From Ulota crispa (taxonomy: Eukaryota > Streptophyta > Bryopsida > Orthotrichales > Orthotrichaceae), in the NCBI GenBank assembly GCA_963920765.1, contig OY987246.1, positions 16,550,868-16,614,867 of the forward strand: DNA of 64,000 nucleotides. Reading direction: 5' to 3'. Both the position numbers and the translations under genes were made by a program. The notes beneath the pieces were generated by a model. The model searched no databases, was not told the DNA's origin, and saw only the letters and a program-made list of their open reading frames with translations. Below, one piece after another: positions 50,009 to 63,111 of this stretch. The number at the start of each line of letters is the position of its first letter. Positions within the stretch are counted from its first letter, which is position 1.

Positions 50009-51900
50009 TAGAATCAAGTAGTACCAATTTGCAACAAAAACTTTAAAAGTTGCAATTGTTGTCATTGTTATGGTGTTTTTGAGAAACCAACAAATGAGCA
50101 TCTTCTAAGTCGTTCACATGACCTCTCCCCTCTTTGAAAGACATGGTTTCTCTTTCGAATAAGCGGGCTATTTATTAGAAGAAGTTGTTTAGGTTTCTTG
50201 GTTTAATGCTGAATGAAAAATCCACTTATATGTATTTTCCACGGTTATGTTCTTAATTTATGTGTGGTTTATTTTTTAACTTGAGGAGAAAGTATTTTAA
50301 TTCAAATTCTAAAATTAAAATTAAAAACAAACTGCCCATCATCATATGAAAATATAATACACAATGATGCATATTTTTATTATTGAACATTTCAGAGAGA
50401 CGTTATCATCAAATGTCTTAGTTTGTATGCTACATTCTCAAAAACGTGCACTAATTGTACATGATCACTCACAACAATAGATAAAATAAAATTTGAATGA
50501 CAATAGTGCGTTTGTAGTACTGTTGATACTGAAATTCTCTATTTCATTACAAACATAGATGCCAATCACAGAATTTTTTTTGTGTCTTATGGAATACAAA
50601 TAATGGATGATTTGAAAAGTAGTACTGGTTTTTCATAAGCTCAATTTTAAAAATTTGTCTAATTACTTGTAAGAATCAACAGTTACTTAAGCTTTGATCT
50701 AGGAGAAAATGTTTTTGGATTATTTGGCTTCAAATAACCTAGGCACTTTAGGGGTTGATTTTTTTTTAAAGAATGTAGCACCATAATTTAATTAACAATA
50801 TTTTTGAATCTTCATATATGTTCAAAACTTTTGTACAACTATTCATAGTTTTCTCAATTTTCGTGATTTTACTTGAACTTTCAAAAAATACGATCACTTA
50901 TAACGGTACAAGAAATATCTAATTTTTTGAAAATTTTGATGAGAAAATGTGAATTTAATGCTTGAACCTATTTTCAAATTCCCTTTTGTCGCTCAAAATT
51001 AACAAATTTGGTGGAACTAGCAACGTCAATTAGTACTAACTTTTACTTGAACAGTTAGTAGGTTGTTATAGTACTGTACATTATTGCTTCCTTTTTGTTT
51101 TTCACACTAAGTGACAAAGATTGGTTGAAAGTGAGTGTATCTAATTATCCAACAACACTAAAATTTGTTGAAGTTTTCTTGCACCGGAGGAGTTGACCTA
51201 AAGATCATGAAATATAAAGCGAGCATAATTAATTGTCCTTATACATGCTTCCTTCCTCCTCATGAAGCAATTACACATAAAATGTCGTTTTTTCTGAAAT
51301 TAAAGTAAATAAAGCAGGAAAAGTTTGTTTTTGGAAGCCACGTTTGGGTTTTTTCTAATCAGCAAAGGGCTAGCAGTGTAGTTGGTCATCTGCATATCTG
51401 CAAATTTTATGATTTACAGTGGCCTCTTGAATTACGGAATAAAAATTGCCCTAATATGAGCACTTCCCAATTCCCAATGAAATCACTGATGAATCCTTCC
51501 AACCTTTTGTCACCTTTTGTCACGTTATAAGTTAGTCATTAGTCATATCAACAAAGCTCATTTAAACTTTTGCTAGTAAGTTGGCCTTCTTGGAACTCAA
51601 GAAATCATTTTCACAATCAGTCAACAACAAAATGAGGAACAAAGTCAATACACCATGAGTTTGAGATATTTTTTTTGCAACTGCGCTGCTACTTTTCAAC
51701 CTCCTTTTCACTCCCTTTTCTTTTCCTTTCCCCTTGTCTTTCTGATTTTCTGGTAATCAACAGACACCAATTGCTTTGTAATACCTCCCTCCCTCTCTTT
51801 TCAAATTTCTATAACCAAGAGACACCCAATGCTGCAACTTTTCACTCTCCCTTTCCCTCTCTTTTCCTCTCCTTCCCCCTTTCTTTTCAATTTTTAGGTG
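50009..51900. other. AT-rich intergenic, no gene seen
   Basis: No credible gene. A CT-rich stretch at 51670-51900 contains two similar TCCCTTTCCTCTCTTTTC-like segments and gives a chance 89-codon frame. A degenerate ACTTTAGGGGTTGA word at about 50750 resembles a TTAA-element right end. Confidence 0.5.
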
Positions 51901-51901
51901 A

Positions 51902-52198
51902 CGGACAAACTGTTGACATTAGATGGCATGTAGAGTCAGGGTAGGAAAATCCACTTTTTCATCAGTCAAAAAATGTGAGCATTTAAATGTTTACCATCAG
52001 GAGATTGAATTTGGGAATTTTGAATTCAAATTTGAATTTAGAGATCCTTCTTTAGTCTAAACCCCCAAAAAGGATACTCTTGAACAATACCAAAATAGAG
52101 GAAAACTTATTACTCTTACCCTGGTTTGTAAAACCTATGGAATTTTGCCTCTCTAGTCCCACCGTAAGACATGTCATCTAACCTCAGCCATGGACAAA
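51902..52198. mobile_element. Diverged foldback element
   Basis: Inverted words ACATTAGATGGCATGT (51916-51931) and ACATGTCATCTAACCTC (52169-52185) bound about 240 bp. The inside (TTTACCATCAGGAGATTGAA, GGGAATTTTGAATTC) resembles the arms of the element at 3227-3638, suggesting an old relative. Confidence 0.4.
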
Positions 52199-53690
52199 CA
52201 CCCAATGCTTTATAAGATAAATGGATATACACATAGACAGATTGTTTATTTGGTAAAGACAAAAAGTTACTAATACATTGCCACTTGGGTTCATAGTATT
52301 AATTTTAAATACTAAACAACTAATAAACAAAATAGAGATTGTGTCATCCACCACTACCCACTTGTAATTCAGATCATGTCCTAAGACCTTTTGTTCCTTT
52401 TAAAATATTTTTAAGGCTGCAAAAATTTTGAAGTTTTTTGTGCTAAAAAGCAAGACTTCACTCCATTACTTTGGTCGTACAAAAACAGATATCTCAACTT
52501 GAGAAATAAGTTTCAACATTTCTTTGTTTTCAAAACATTCAATAATTACTCTTAATTTTTTTTTGTATTTTTGTACAAACCAATAATATTGGGATCTACC
52601 CTTGAAACCATGACTTATAAAGTTTGGACTTGGGCATAGAGTGGAAGTACCCCTTATTATTGAAAATCATGGGTTCTAAACTTCCAAAATGTCTATTATA
52701 TCAAACACAAGATCTTTGTGGTATTGTTTATTTTCACTAGCATTTGTGCAAATGACACCTTTCAAAACCTATTCACCGTCTTGTTACTCAATTTGACCAA
52801 AACATTATCTATGCACATTACACAAGTTATATTTAATTAGTGCAAGACTTTGAATAATACAAGACCCCTTCACATAATTGGACAAACTTTGCTTAATCAA
52901 TACAAAAATGTGGTGCTCTTGTCTTTGTTCTTCAGGTAAATGTTGACACCAACCTTTTTCTTTCCCTCAAATATCAACTTTATGAAGAAGCCCTTAATAT
53001 GTAGCACTATGTACTTATTTGATCTCCTTGCTTGCAAAATCTCTTTGAAATTTTGGTCACTTTAGTTAGACTATTTGAGATAGTATTTAGATGTTGAAGC
53101 ACATGCTATATTGAATTAACCTAAATCAATGTGAATTACTTTAATAGTGCACCTAACAAATTTGCTTGTTTCTTAAATTATTGCAAGGTAGCATTATTAG
53201 TGTGGGATGCAATACCCAAATAACCTCTAAAGCTGAAGCATGGCACCAATGCCAAGGCCACACAAGCCAGAACAATTGATTTGGAACATATGAAAAAGTA
53301 GATTTTATTTCTAGAAAATTAGGGGACACCCACTTTGCCCAATGTTCCATGTGTTATTCAATTATAAATAACCTCTACACCGTTCAAGAACACAAGTCAA
53401 GGACACAAGGTTAGAGATAATAATTTGTGAAAACTAAAAAATGGTTGATTGAAACACACCATATAATTGAGTGTAAGAAATCAAGAAATCTACTTTTACA
53501 CAAAAAAGTAAATACAACCACTTGTTATTGACAAAATACCGGTTTGTTTTAATGTGTCGTTGTGCTTGAACTACAAATACATGAGATTTGAGTCACATGA
53601 GACAATCTTTGAAGTACGTGCACCCACGCTACTTACAAACCTAAGAAAAAAACAAAGAAACATCAATCGAAATGGACAAAAGCAATACAA
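52199..53690. other. AT-rich intergenic, no gene seen
   Basis: Only short unsupported frames. Confidence 0.5.
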
Positions 53691-53740
53691 TTACAACAGT
53701 ACAGTACATCACCACAGTACAGTACATCACCACAGTAGTC
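53691..53740. repeat. 18-bp tandem duplication
   Basis: TACAGTACATCACCACAG is present twice in direct succession, followed by TAGTC. Confidence 0.8.
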
Positions 53741-53799
53741 TATTCAATTTGTATAGTCCTCTACTATACGCTACATGTATTACCCCATACGATATCGTA

Positions 53800-54490
53800 C
53801 CGTAGCACAAAGCCACGTGAGCGTCGTTGGATGAGATCGACAGGCCTTATCGTAGCCGCCCATTCAGCAGTACGAAGAGCCAGGTTCATCGACGATGACA
53901 GAAGGCTGGATGGATGAATGTCGTCTTCAAAGGGTGACTGTTGGATGATTCTCGTTCTGACGGCGGGGCCGAAGTTCAAACCAGAGCATCTCTCGTGCAA
54001 GAAGAGGTTCATTTCCAGAGCGACTCCAAGTCACTCAGGATCCTCGATTTTGCCCAAAATGCCATGACGGAGTCGGCGATCGCTGTTGCAAGTTTAGCGT
54101 GCTTATAAATGTTTGAATGCAATAAAAAAAGTCCGGATCACGGGCGCATACGATTATAGACTTATAGTGGAAGTTTTGGTGAGCTGTGGATGATGTTGGA
54201 GTGAAAGGATCGGGAATGGGAGCGGTCCGAGCGGAGGACGGAGGTGTTTATTTTTGGTACGAAATATTTTGCCCTTCCCGAAATTGCAACTTGGAGCGCG
54301 AGCTCCGAGAGAGCTGGATCTTGACAACGCGGGTGCAGTGTGTCTGTTTGTGAAGGGTAGAACAGAAGTGTACCGGGTCTCCGACGTCATGGAGCGGGGG
54401 CTAGAATGTGTATGTATCTTGCTTATGCACGCTTGAATGAGTGTGGCGAGTAAGCTTAGTGTGGAGTGAGTTAGGGAGGTTTGCTTTTTG
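53800..54490. other. GC-elevated region upstream of the coiled-coil gene
   Basis: CpG-containing sequence distinctly richer in G+C than the flanking DNA. Short frames exist on both strands (for example 53764-54012 and 54154-54390, minus) but show no recognisable protein. Probable promoter or 5' transcribed region; a small gene or non-coding RNA cannot be excluded. Confidence 0.4.
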
Positions 54491-54491
54491 G

Positions 54492-55398
54492 CTTGGTTTC
54501 AATTTCTTCGCAGAACTCGAAAAATCGTAGTCGTCGCAACTCGTGTTTGTTATTGAGGAGCAGCATTCGTGTTTTGATGGAAGTTAGAGTAAGGATTTGA
54601 GAGCGTTATTTAATTGAGCAGAAGAATTTTGCAATTGGAGGCCTTATTGAATTATTCGCCGTGCAAGGATTGATCGCTCAACCGTCCGTTCCAGGATCCT
54701 CCAGTGTTAGGATGATGCTGACTGATCCTGTTTGAACAGCCCTTGAATTGCCGTTGTGTGTCCGGGAGTTGATTTTGTTGCCTTGGCTTGGTTTCAGTTT
54801 CTTCGCAGAACTCGAAAAATCGTAGCCGTCGTAACTCGTTTTTGTTATTGAGGTGTAGCATTCGTGTTTTGATGGAAGTTAGAGTAAGGATTTGAGAGCG
54901 CCTGCAGGCGTTATTTACTTGAGCAGAAGAATTTGCAATTGGAGAGGCCTTATTGAGTTATCCGCCGTGCAAGGATTGATCGCTCAACCGTCCGTTCCAG
55001 GATCCTCCAGTGTTAGGATGATGCTGACTGATCCTGTTTGAACAGCCCTTGAATTGCCGTTGTGTGTCCGGGAGTTGATTTTGTTGCCTTGGCTTGGTTT
55101 CAGTTTCTTCGCAGAACTCGAAAAATCGTAGCCGTCGTAACTCGTTTTTGTTATTAAGGTGTAGCATTCGTGTTTTGATGGAAGTTAGAGTAAGGATTTG
55201 AGAGCGCCTGCAGGCGTTATTTACTTGAGCAGAAGAATTTGCAATTGGAGAGGCCTTATTGAGTTATCCGCCGTGCAAGGATTGATCGCTCAACCGTCCG
55301 TTCCAGGATTCTCTAGTGTCAGGATGATGCTGACTGATCCTGTTTGAACAGCTCTTGAATTGCCGTTGTGTGTCCGGGAGTTGATTTTTGTTGACTCG
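54492..55398 (+). repeat. 306-bp tandem repeat, three units
   Basis: Units start with CTTGGTTTCA(A/G)TTTCTTCGC at 54492, 54787 and 55093, so periods are 295 and 306 bp. Units 2 and 3 are nearly identical. Unit 1 lacks 10 bp that in units 2 and 3 create the palindrome CGCCTGCAGGCG (about 54898 and 55204). A partly matching tail continues to about 55580. Frames inside (for example 54652-54861 and 54958-55167, minus) simply repeat with the unit. It lies in the probable promoter or 5' leader of the coiled-coil gene. Confidence 0.92.
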
Positions 55399-56061
55399 GC
55401 TTATTGCGTGAGAAGCAGCATTTGTATGCTAGGAATTTGCAAAAGATTTGGAGAATTGCTGTAGGTGCTCTGCTCTCGAGACGGCGGATACAAGATTGGA
55501 GGCTTTTGCTGAATTATCCGCCTTGCAAGGCTAGCGAATTTGCTACTGCCGGCCGTTCCAGGATTCTCTACTAAGTGAGTCTGCTGTGGATTGATCTCTG
55601 ACTGTGACCTGCATCGTAGACTTCAGGTATGGTCATAATGTGCTTTGCTGCTCATTCATATTACAACTTTTGATTTTGGTTGTGCAAGTGCTTGGCTTGA
55701 TCCGAGGTGCTCTCCCATTGTTTGCTACAAATTCGCTTTTTTCAATATTGTGCATTTTCCTTAGAGATGATTATGCAGTCCAAAGCTCGTGTTTTACTCA
55801 TCCAGATTTTGTGATTTACTTACGATTTCTCCAAGAACTTTGTCTCAAGTTTTAAATTCTGCAGATATTCAGTCGGCTTTCAGCGTAGATTCGACATTCA
55901 TTTACTCGAGACAACTCAGATAAGTTGGATGTGAGAACTCGAAGCTTCTTAAAGAGCTCAGATCGTTATAACAGCCTTGCAAGAGCGAAATCTTGCACTC
56001 CAGGTGATTTTAGTTTAGACATCAATTTATCTGTCACAAATACGATATCCACGAACAAGAA

Positions 56062-59000
56062 ATGGAAAGATTGGAAGCTGAAGATCTGCTTCATGAGCTA
56101 GAAACTTTAAGTCCCCGACAGTTTGATGCAATGAACCCTTTGGTAGATTTGACGTCTGGTCACAAGAACCTCATGTGCAAGTATTTGGACTTGCACGAAG
56201 AGGAGCCGTGGCCTCTGCTGGCGGAATATTTTGGTGTTGCTTTGGCTTTTGCGGCGCTCGGAGCTTTGATCCATGGTGCAAATGGGAACAGAAATAAAGA
56301 GGATGTGAAGGATAGAAGCGCCTTACCGCAGAGGATGGCTCTTCAGACCATGTTGAAAGGTGCAATGGAACGACTTCAGTACTTAGCTCAAAATGCTCAA
56401 GACTTGCATGAGAGATTGACAGAGTCGACTGATGTCAAGGAGAGAGATAGGAACGATTGGGATAAAGAGAAGGTCAGATTCCTGCGGAGAATATCGAACG
56501 CGGAGGAGGAGGTCGTAGAATTGAAAAAGAGAAGGTTAGAGGATGCTAAAGCTAGTGAGAAAGTTGTTCGGATTTATGCTCATCGAGAGCAAGGATGGAA
56601 GCATGAAAAGAAGAAGCTTCGCCATGAGATAGACATGCTTGGGAAAGATCTGATTAATCGCGAGGTCAGGGGACTTTGTAGCCCGAGTGCTAGTATGGTA
56701 ACCGAAAAGTGCAGCGAGTGCGAGCTTAAGGAGAGACGTTTGTTAGATTTAGAGAAAGCACTGAATGAGAAAGAGCATGCGACTAATGCTGCAACCGAGA
56801 ATGCTCGGATTAAAGAGGAAGAGTGTCGCAAGCTGAATTTGAGCCTTACCGCCGAGAAGGCGATCACTTCTGAATTTGGTGAGAAGCTTGCCCATGAGTT
56901 GGCTAATTCAGCCGAACGTGAAAAAGTTTTGGATGAAGTTAGAGATAGGGAGCAGGGAACAGAATGCCGGTTAGCCAAAGCCGAGGAAGAGCTTGAATCT
57001 ACCCAAGCTCATCTCGTGGCTCTGAGTTTAGCCACAGAAAATCACTCAGAAATGACCCAGAATCTCTTAATTGAGTTAGCAACACTCAAGCAAGAGTCAG
57101 AAGACAAGGATGTTATGATATCCAGTATTTTGGAAAGAGCAACAGTTGAGAGGGAAGAGAAGGAAGATCTTGCTCGACAACTTGCAAGCGCAGAGTCTGG
57201 AAAACAAACTGCTGAAGCAGAATCAGGGCACTGGAGAAGGCTAGCTGGAGAAAGGAATCGGCAAAGACTCCTTGTCGAAGTTCCAGATGCGAGTAGGTCA
57301 GGGCATCGCTATAATCGGAGCTTGGGAAATCAATCCGAGTTTGAGAAAGTTGCGGATATGCAGAAGTCTCACAGCGAGGATTCCGAGGAAGTGAACAACC
57401 TCCACACGACGTACAGCCGACAAGTGGAGGTTTTAGAGAAACAAGTGGCCATGTACAGAGGGAAGGCCGAGGCCGCATCCTCTGCTCCCATTCCCGCCCT
57501 GTTATCAGCGGATCTCCTAGGTGATCCTTCACGCCATCTTTGCTTGTTTGATTTGGAATAATGCTTGAATTTTGTGTAGCCGACATGGTCGCGCAGGTAT
57601 TTTATCATATAAATTAGGCACGTAAAGCATTTTTTTTTTTGCGTATCCAGTATGATACGGAAGGTTTTAACTAGATATTCTCTACCACTTGAGAGAAAAT
57701 GATGTTTTCAAACTGAATGTTCTCCTATTCTGGTACATATTGACCATTCATCTTTGCGTTGCCAATACGAATAACTTTGCTTTCCGTTTACTTTCCATGG
57801 CGGTCTTTATTTTGTAGTTTGCTGGATTATTCTGAAGTCATTTATCGTTGACTACAGAGCCGTTGTCGGACCCAGCCTTCAAAGCATGGCTTGAAGTTGT
57901 GAAGGGGCGGTTTGCCACACAGTTAGAGGAAAAGCACTGGAATCAGGTTGAGACCTTCGAAAGACACTTGCGAGCCAAAGACGAAAGATTGTCAGCATTC
58001 AGATCTAAGCTCATAACGCTGGAGTCGGAATTGGCTCAATCAAGGAACGAGGTTGAAGATCTCGGATGCGATTCGTCAGCGGCTGCTAATGTTTGTCCAA
58101 CTGGTGACATAATCGAAGAGAAGAGAACATCGCCGCAGAAAAGTTTGAAGGTCGTTGAATGTGTGGCGTGTGAGAAAATGACTACTTCTCATCAAAGGTC
58201 AAGGGAGATTCTATGCACGGAGGTTGAGGATGCAAAGTAAGGACATGCTTCAATATCTTTCTAAAACGCTTCATTATTTGGATTTTTATGTGATGTGTCA
58301 GTCAACAAATTTTCCTGCAACTCTGCCTTGGTTCCGCTTTCTGTAGGGAGCACCTTCTGTCATACGAGCTGTTGGTAAGAACTGCAAGACAATTTACTTG
58401 TGGTTTATGTGATTTCAGACTTCATTTTCATGTGGGCGCCTAACCTTTTGTTTATCTTGTCAAAAATCTTGTGGTGCAGAGATAAGCTAAAGGAGAAGGA
58501 GGCTGTGCATTTGGCTGCTATTCAGAAGATAGCAGAGAACACTGAGTCTGAACTTCAACATAAGGATGCTCAGTTGGCTGTACTTGAAGCGAAATTGTGC
58601 CAAGTGCAGTTGCAGCTCGAGGAAACGAAATTGGCTCATGAAATGGTTTCACCCGATAAGCGTGAAGAGACGGTACACCTCTCTTACACTGTAGAACTGG
58701 AGCATTTTGAATAGGACATTAGAGTGAGCGCTCCTTATGGTGTTTTCTATGCTAAAATTATACTTGCTATAGCCTATGAAGAAGCAAGGTACATTGTCAT
58801 TTATGGCTGGTGGATTTGCACATTCAAAGGCAAATGCAACATTCAGCAGGTAAACTAATTGCATTTTTTGTTGTATTCGTAGATGTTTCTAGAGAATATC
58901 GACGAGGCGGAAGAGCCACAATCTGAAGAGGTTTCATGTTCTACTCGACATGACAGAACTGATTCAGGAAGTGAAGCTCTGGAACCCCCTGTAGAAATTG

Positions 59001-61561
59001 CACAGAAGAAAGTGGAGGGATCTTGTGAAGGGCTTATCCAGCTTGACGACTCTGTCTTTGATTCTGCAAATTTGCTCTCTAGGCTGAAAGACCTGTGCCT
59101 GAAAGAAGAGAAACCCCCTGCAATGTTACGCTTTCATAAAAAGCTAGAGTTGGAAACATCTGATAGTTTGATGTTTTCAACAGACGATTGCTGGTTAACT
59201 GCAGAACGAAAGACGAGTGAAATTTCTTTGCAGTTCTTACCAGCAAAGGATACTCTTGTGCCAGTGAAGCCATCCAGTTTTATTTGCATTGACAAGAATT
59301 CTGCATCTGCTAGAGTATCTCCTAGACCCCAGTACGGGAGGGACATTAAAACCCTGGCCGTTGTGCAAAAAAAGGCGATGAAGGGTGTGAACAAACAACC
59401 CTTGAGTCTCGAGGCCAGTGCAAATGCACGTCGGACATTTAGTGACATACCGTGCACACAGGTATGGTCCCCGCTTTTTCAATTTGAGTCTACATTTGGA
59501 AGGGTACTCCCGCTGTTGCTACTGTCTATTCATGTCATCGAATGTTTTTTCCTACGATTACGTGCACAGCTAGATTTTATTCTTGTGGGGAAAGATTCAT
59601 TGACATACTATGTGATTCAGGCCCCTTCGAAAGGAACCAGGCCCACAAGACTTGATATGTCCAAAGTGCTTGAGGAGCAGAAGTCGCAGCGCAGTCTCTT
59701 TACTGAGATAGATGGACTACAAAGCCCAATTACTAACCCCACGTTTATCATTCAAGAGAGTGATGAAAAGTTGGTTTCCGATGAAGAGAGGTTAGTTTCA
59801 ATATTTGTTGAGTTTCTAGAAATTTGTTTCATTACATGAATACATATTTTAGTTGATCAAACTGCCGGTATAATATGATTTTCATATTGTAGATTCCAAA
59901 ATTCGGGTTTCCAAATACTTCTCTCTGACATTGAGCTGGTTTACACAGGAACAAGTCCAGCACAAGAGACGACATCCAGGTGTTGGGATTGGCTTTGGAA
60001 GTAAGGAGGATAGAGCAGCAACTCACCCAGATGAATGCATCGGTCGGAAATGCCCAAACCCTGCATTCTCGATCCGTGACAAGCGATGACAGTCCCGTAA
60101 AACAAAAACAGCGATGCATAGGACTGGCAGGGAAAGTCAGTCAATTGGCAAAACAAATTGTAAGAACTGTCGGCTCAAGTTCATCTCGGTTTGCAACTGA
60201 CTTATTTTTGCTACTATAATATCATAATTGCTCCTCTACTATGAAATAATTAGTTGCATTATTTCTGAAGTCCAAGTTCCTCTGTCAGTAGATCTTCTAA
60301 CCTTCAAGGGTTGGTACTTTCAGGGCCTGACTAGATCTATTCGAAAAGCAGCACCGCAGTCTCGAACTGAGGTGAAAATAGAATCCAGAGCTCCAGTTGT
60401 GCGCCAATCTGATCTTTGTTTAAGCAAGAACCCATTATTCTTGCAGGAATCTTCAGCCGCTGACCTCGCCTCTTTACAAAAACGGGCTGACAAATTGGGC
60501 GATAACCTTTCGACAATGCAGGCCAAGCCTGCGAAGAAGAATCCCAACTTTCCCGATTCTCGGTATAAGCCTTCATTGTTTCCCAAAGGCAAATTGGTGG
60601 ACACAGTCCAAACCCATCTATGTCAGGTTCAAGGGGCACTACATTCGAAACTAACTCAGACGACGAATTCTACGCGAAGGCTCCCTTGTGCACAGAAACA
60701 AGGCAATCCTCCACCCAAAACAATATTGACTCCCCGCAAATCTGTATCCGCTTCAACCAAACCTGTTTCTACCCCAACCAAACCCATTTCCTCTCCAACC
60801 AAACCTGTTCCAACTCGCAAGCCAATCAGCCCAACCAATCCTGCATTGACGGCCCCTCTCAGGTGGCTTCCATCCTCCAAGCCGACGTCAACACCGTCTC
60901 CCAGGCGTATTACTTCGACCAAATTGTTGACACCTTCACCAAGGCCGTTTATTCCGTCCAAACCGGTGACCCAGGCGTTGAGTCCTTCTGAAGGAAAAGG
61001 ACTGTCTCCACCTAACCGACCACAGGTAACAGTTCGTATCCTACTGTGGCTTTGTATAGCTGTATTCTTTAGAGGTTCTTCTTTGCTAGAACTTTTGTGC
61101 TCACTAAAGTTAGACGCTGTTGAACGCTTCTTTCCAACAAAATATGAAGCTTTACGCTCATTGTTCACAATTATCTATTTTATCAACATCAACTTCTACG
61201 AGGTCTTGCTAATTCATTCATTTCACAGATATCGGCGCATCCAAGGACCACTTTCAGAGATCTCATCAAGGATGACTACAAGATTGGGACCCCTTTTAGG
61301 AGGAAAGAGTCTACAAAGCCTTCTATGTAAGTACAACTTTCGAGCTTCTAATTTTCTCAATTTGAGTGTTGGCATTTTTGGCTTGGTTTGTATCCTTCTC
61401 AGCGAGCGTTTATATATTTTTTGAACGAAAATTGCACGAAAAGAGAGATAACCATTCCGTTGTGCTTTTCCCTTTCATGCAGACACGATCAACAGCCCCC
61501 CCGGCAATGGGCAAGGACAACCAGTAAGCACTTCGAACTAGATCTAGAGCACCTGCGATGA
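56062..61561 (+). CDS. Long coiled-coil protein of unknown function
   Basis: Nine exons join in frame: 56062-57520, 57858-58236, 58480-58672, 58883-59461, 59621-59790, 59949-60159, 60324-61025, 61229-61326 and 61483-61561, giving 1289 aa. I do not recognise the family with confidence; the layout recalls plant myosin-heavy-chain-related/USO1-like proteins. Residues 51-72 (PLLAEYFGVALAFAALGALI) are hydrophobic and could be a membrane segment. Long heptad-rich, Glu/Lys-rich coiled coils follow (about 95-470), then FERHLRAKDERLSAFRSKL in exon 2 and more coil in exons 3 and 6. Exon 7 has a basic Pro-rich stretch of repeated TKP-(V/I)-S-(T/S)-P motifs (about residues 1133-1215), with many SP/TP sites. 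The start ATG has G at -3 and +4. Borders are GT-AG. A cytoskeletal or organelle-tethering role is only a guess. Confidence 0.78.
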
Positions 61562-62523
61562 CGATCGCATCAATTTTTGAGGACAGTTCAACAATCATAT
61601 TTTATGCTATGCCTTTCCGAGATTGGCAACATTGAAGACACACATCCTCTCAGTTTTTGGGAAATCTTTCAGCGTTTTCTTGAGGTACCATCATATATGG
61701 AAACACTCGACTTTCCAGTAATTCCTTGTGAGAACCGCTTCTGCAGAGACATCTAAATTGTGTTGAGAAATACAAATCACATCTCATTCTTGCGGAATAA
61801 AACCGATCACAAGAAGTGTGTATCTGCCTTTGGCCAGCAAGCAAGCACTTGACCGAAGAACGAGAGAAGCGTCCAACAAACAACAACGACTGAGAGCGGA
61901 CACCTTGCTGTGGTGAACACAAACAAAATCAGTCATCCGGACAAGGTAAGCGATTTGGCATCGTCTTCAAGCTGCTAAGTTTATAAATTATCATTGTTGA
62001 ATGTGCCCTGTACATTCAATCCCGGCTTTCTTTGCGACACTACGTACCATCCTGCCTAAGAGTTTTTCAATTCGGCTAGCGGTCAGGTACTTCTCAACAA
62101 TTGTTGACGCAAGGGATTGTAAAATAGAGTTTCAACTTCAGTGGACATAGGGATCTCACCAATACCAAATAGTCTCAGCCCAAATTATCAGCGGCTGTTT
62201 TGTAAGTATCCAGAAAAAGGGGTTGGCAACAAGGCATGAGGTGTTTTGCAGCCCTGATATCATTATACAGTTTACTATCGGTACTATATGTTTTCTGATC
62301 CTTGTCTTCGTTTTCTCATCAGTGTGCTGATGCGAAATTCTGCGAGATTTATATTACAGTCGTTTCGTTGAAGAACAGTTTGCAAGTTGTTGAGTCCTGA
62401 GCACATACGATGACTTCAATTTATGCCAACCAGTAAATTTTTATGCCCTCGTACTGTGGTATGCTTGATGCTGGTTCATGAAACTTTATTCATATCAGAA
62501 CCCAAACTCACAGGCGGTTCATA
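61562..62523 (+). other. 3' flank of the coiled-coil gene
   Basis: Moderate GC content for several hundred bases after the stop suggests a long 3' untranslated region, possibly with an intron. The frame at 61650-61922 (minus) is unsupported. No other gene. Confidence 0.45.
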
Positions 62524-62857
62524 GTAAGGTAGGAGGCTCATAAACTGACCATCTAAGGGCTGAAACTGAGTTTGGGGAGGTGGAACTTCTTGGATTATTT
62601 TTCAGTAAATTTTCCTTGAAAGACATGAGGAATTGGCATCTAACCCAAGTGATTTCATATTTTTTTGGAGCTTTGTGGAATTAGTTAAGAAATTTTGAAG
62701 TTGAAGTGGCATAGGCCATAAAAGTGCCCACCTTCTCAAATGTATACTATTTGTACATTTTTGAAGACTATGAAAAACAACATGTACAAATGGAGTACAT
62801 TTAAAAAAGGTGGGTGGTTTTAAGGCCTCAGCTCTTTTAGAACCTCCTACCTTGTGT
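62524..62857. mobile_element. MITE-like element, AAGGTAGGAGGCTC family, copy 2
   Basis: Ends are AAGGTAGGAGGCTCATAAAC and AGAACCTCCTACCTT. The interior matches 36391-36711 in order and orientation (GGGGAGGTGGAACTTCTTG; TGGAGCTTTGTGGAATTAGT). No coding capacity. Confidence 0.75.
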
Positions 62858-63111
62858 CCTGCGTCCCATTTGTGCAAGGCCCCCCCTTCTCAAGATTCCA
62901 ACTCTGTGGTGTTACTAAGGGGCAACAGGAAGTACTAAAATTAGCTATGAATATTCTGTGCAAAAAATTGGTGGGACTTGGGTCGTTAGTCAGGTAGAGC
63001 AAACTTTCAGCCATAATCTCAAGCAAAGTTTTATCTTCACGATGCATAAGCTTCCAATATGTATTGTCATGTAAGAAAAATGTAGTGAACCAAAACATAG
63101 GACTTGGGACA

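Noticed and set aside
53764..54390. Two minus-strand frames upstream of the coiled-coil gene as a divergent gene
   Set aside because: No recognisable domain, no supporting splice structure; more likely promoter sequence.
54652..55167. Pair of near-identical 69-codon minus-strand proteins
   Set aside because: The identity follows from the 306-bp DNA repeat; no sign of selection on protein.
58347..58374. Possible 28-bp microexon (AG before, GTAAGA after) between exons 2 and 3 of the coiled-coil gene
   Set aside because: Including it shifts the frame and gives an immediate stop in the next exon; direct joining of 58236 to 58480 keeps the frame.
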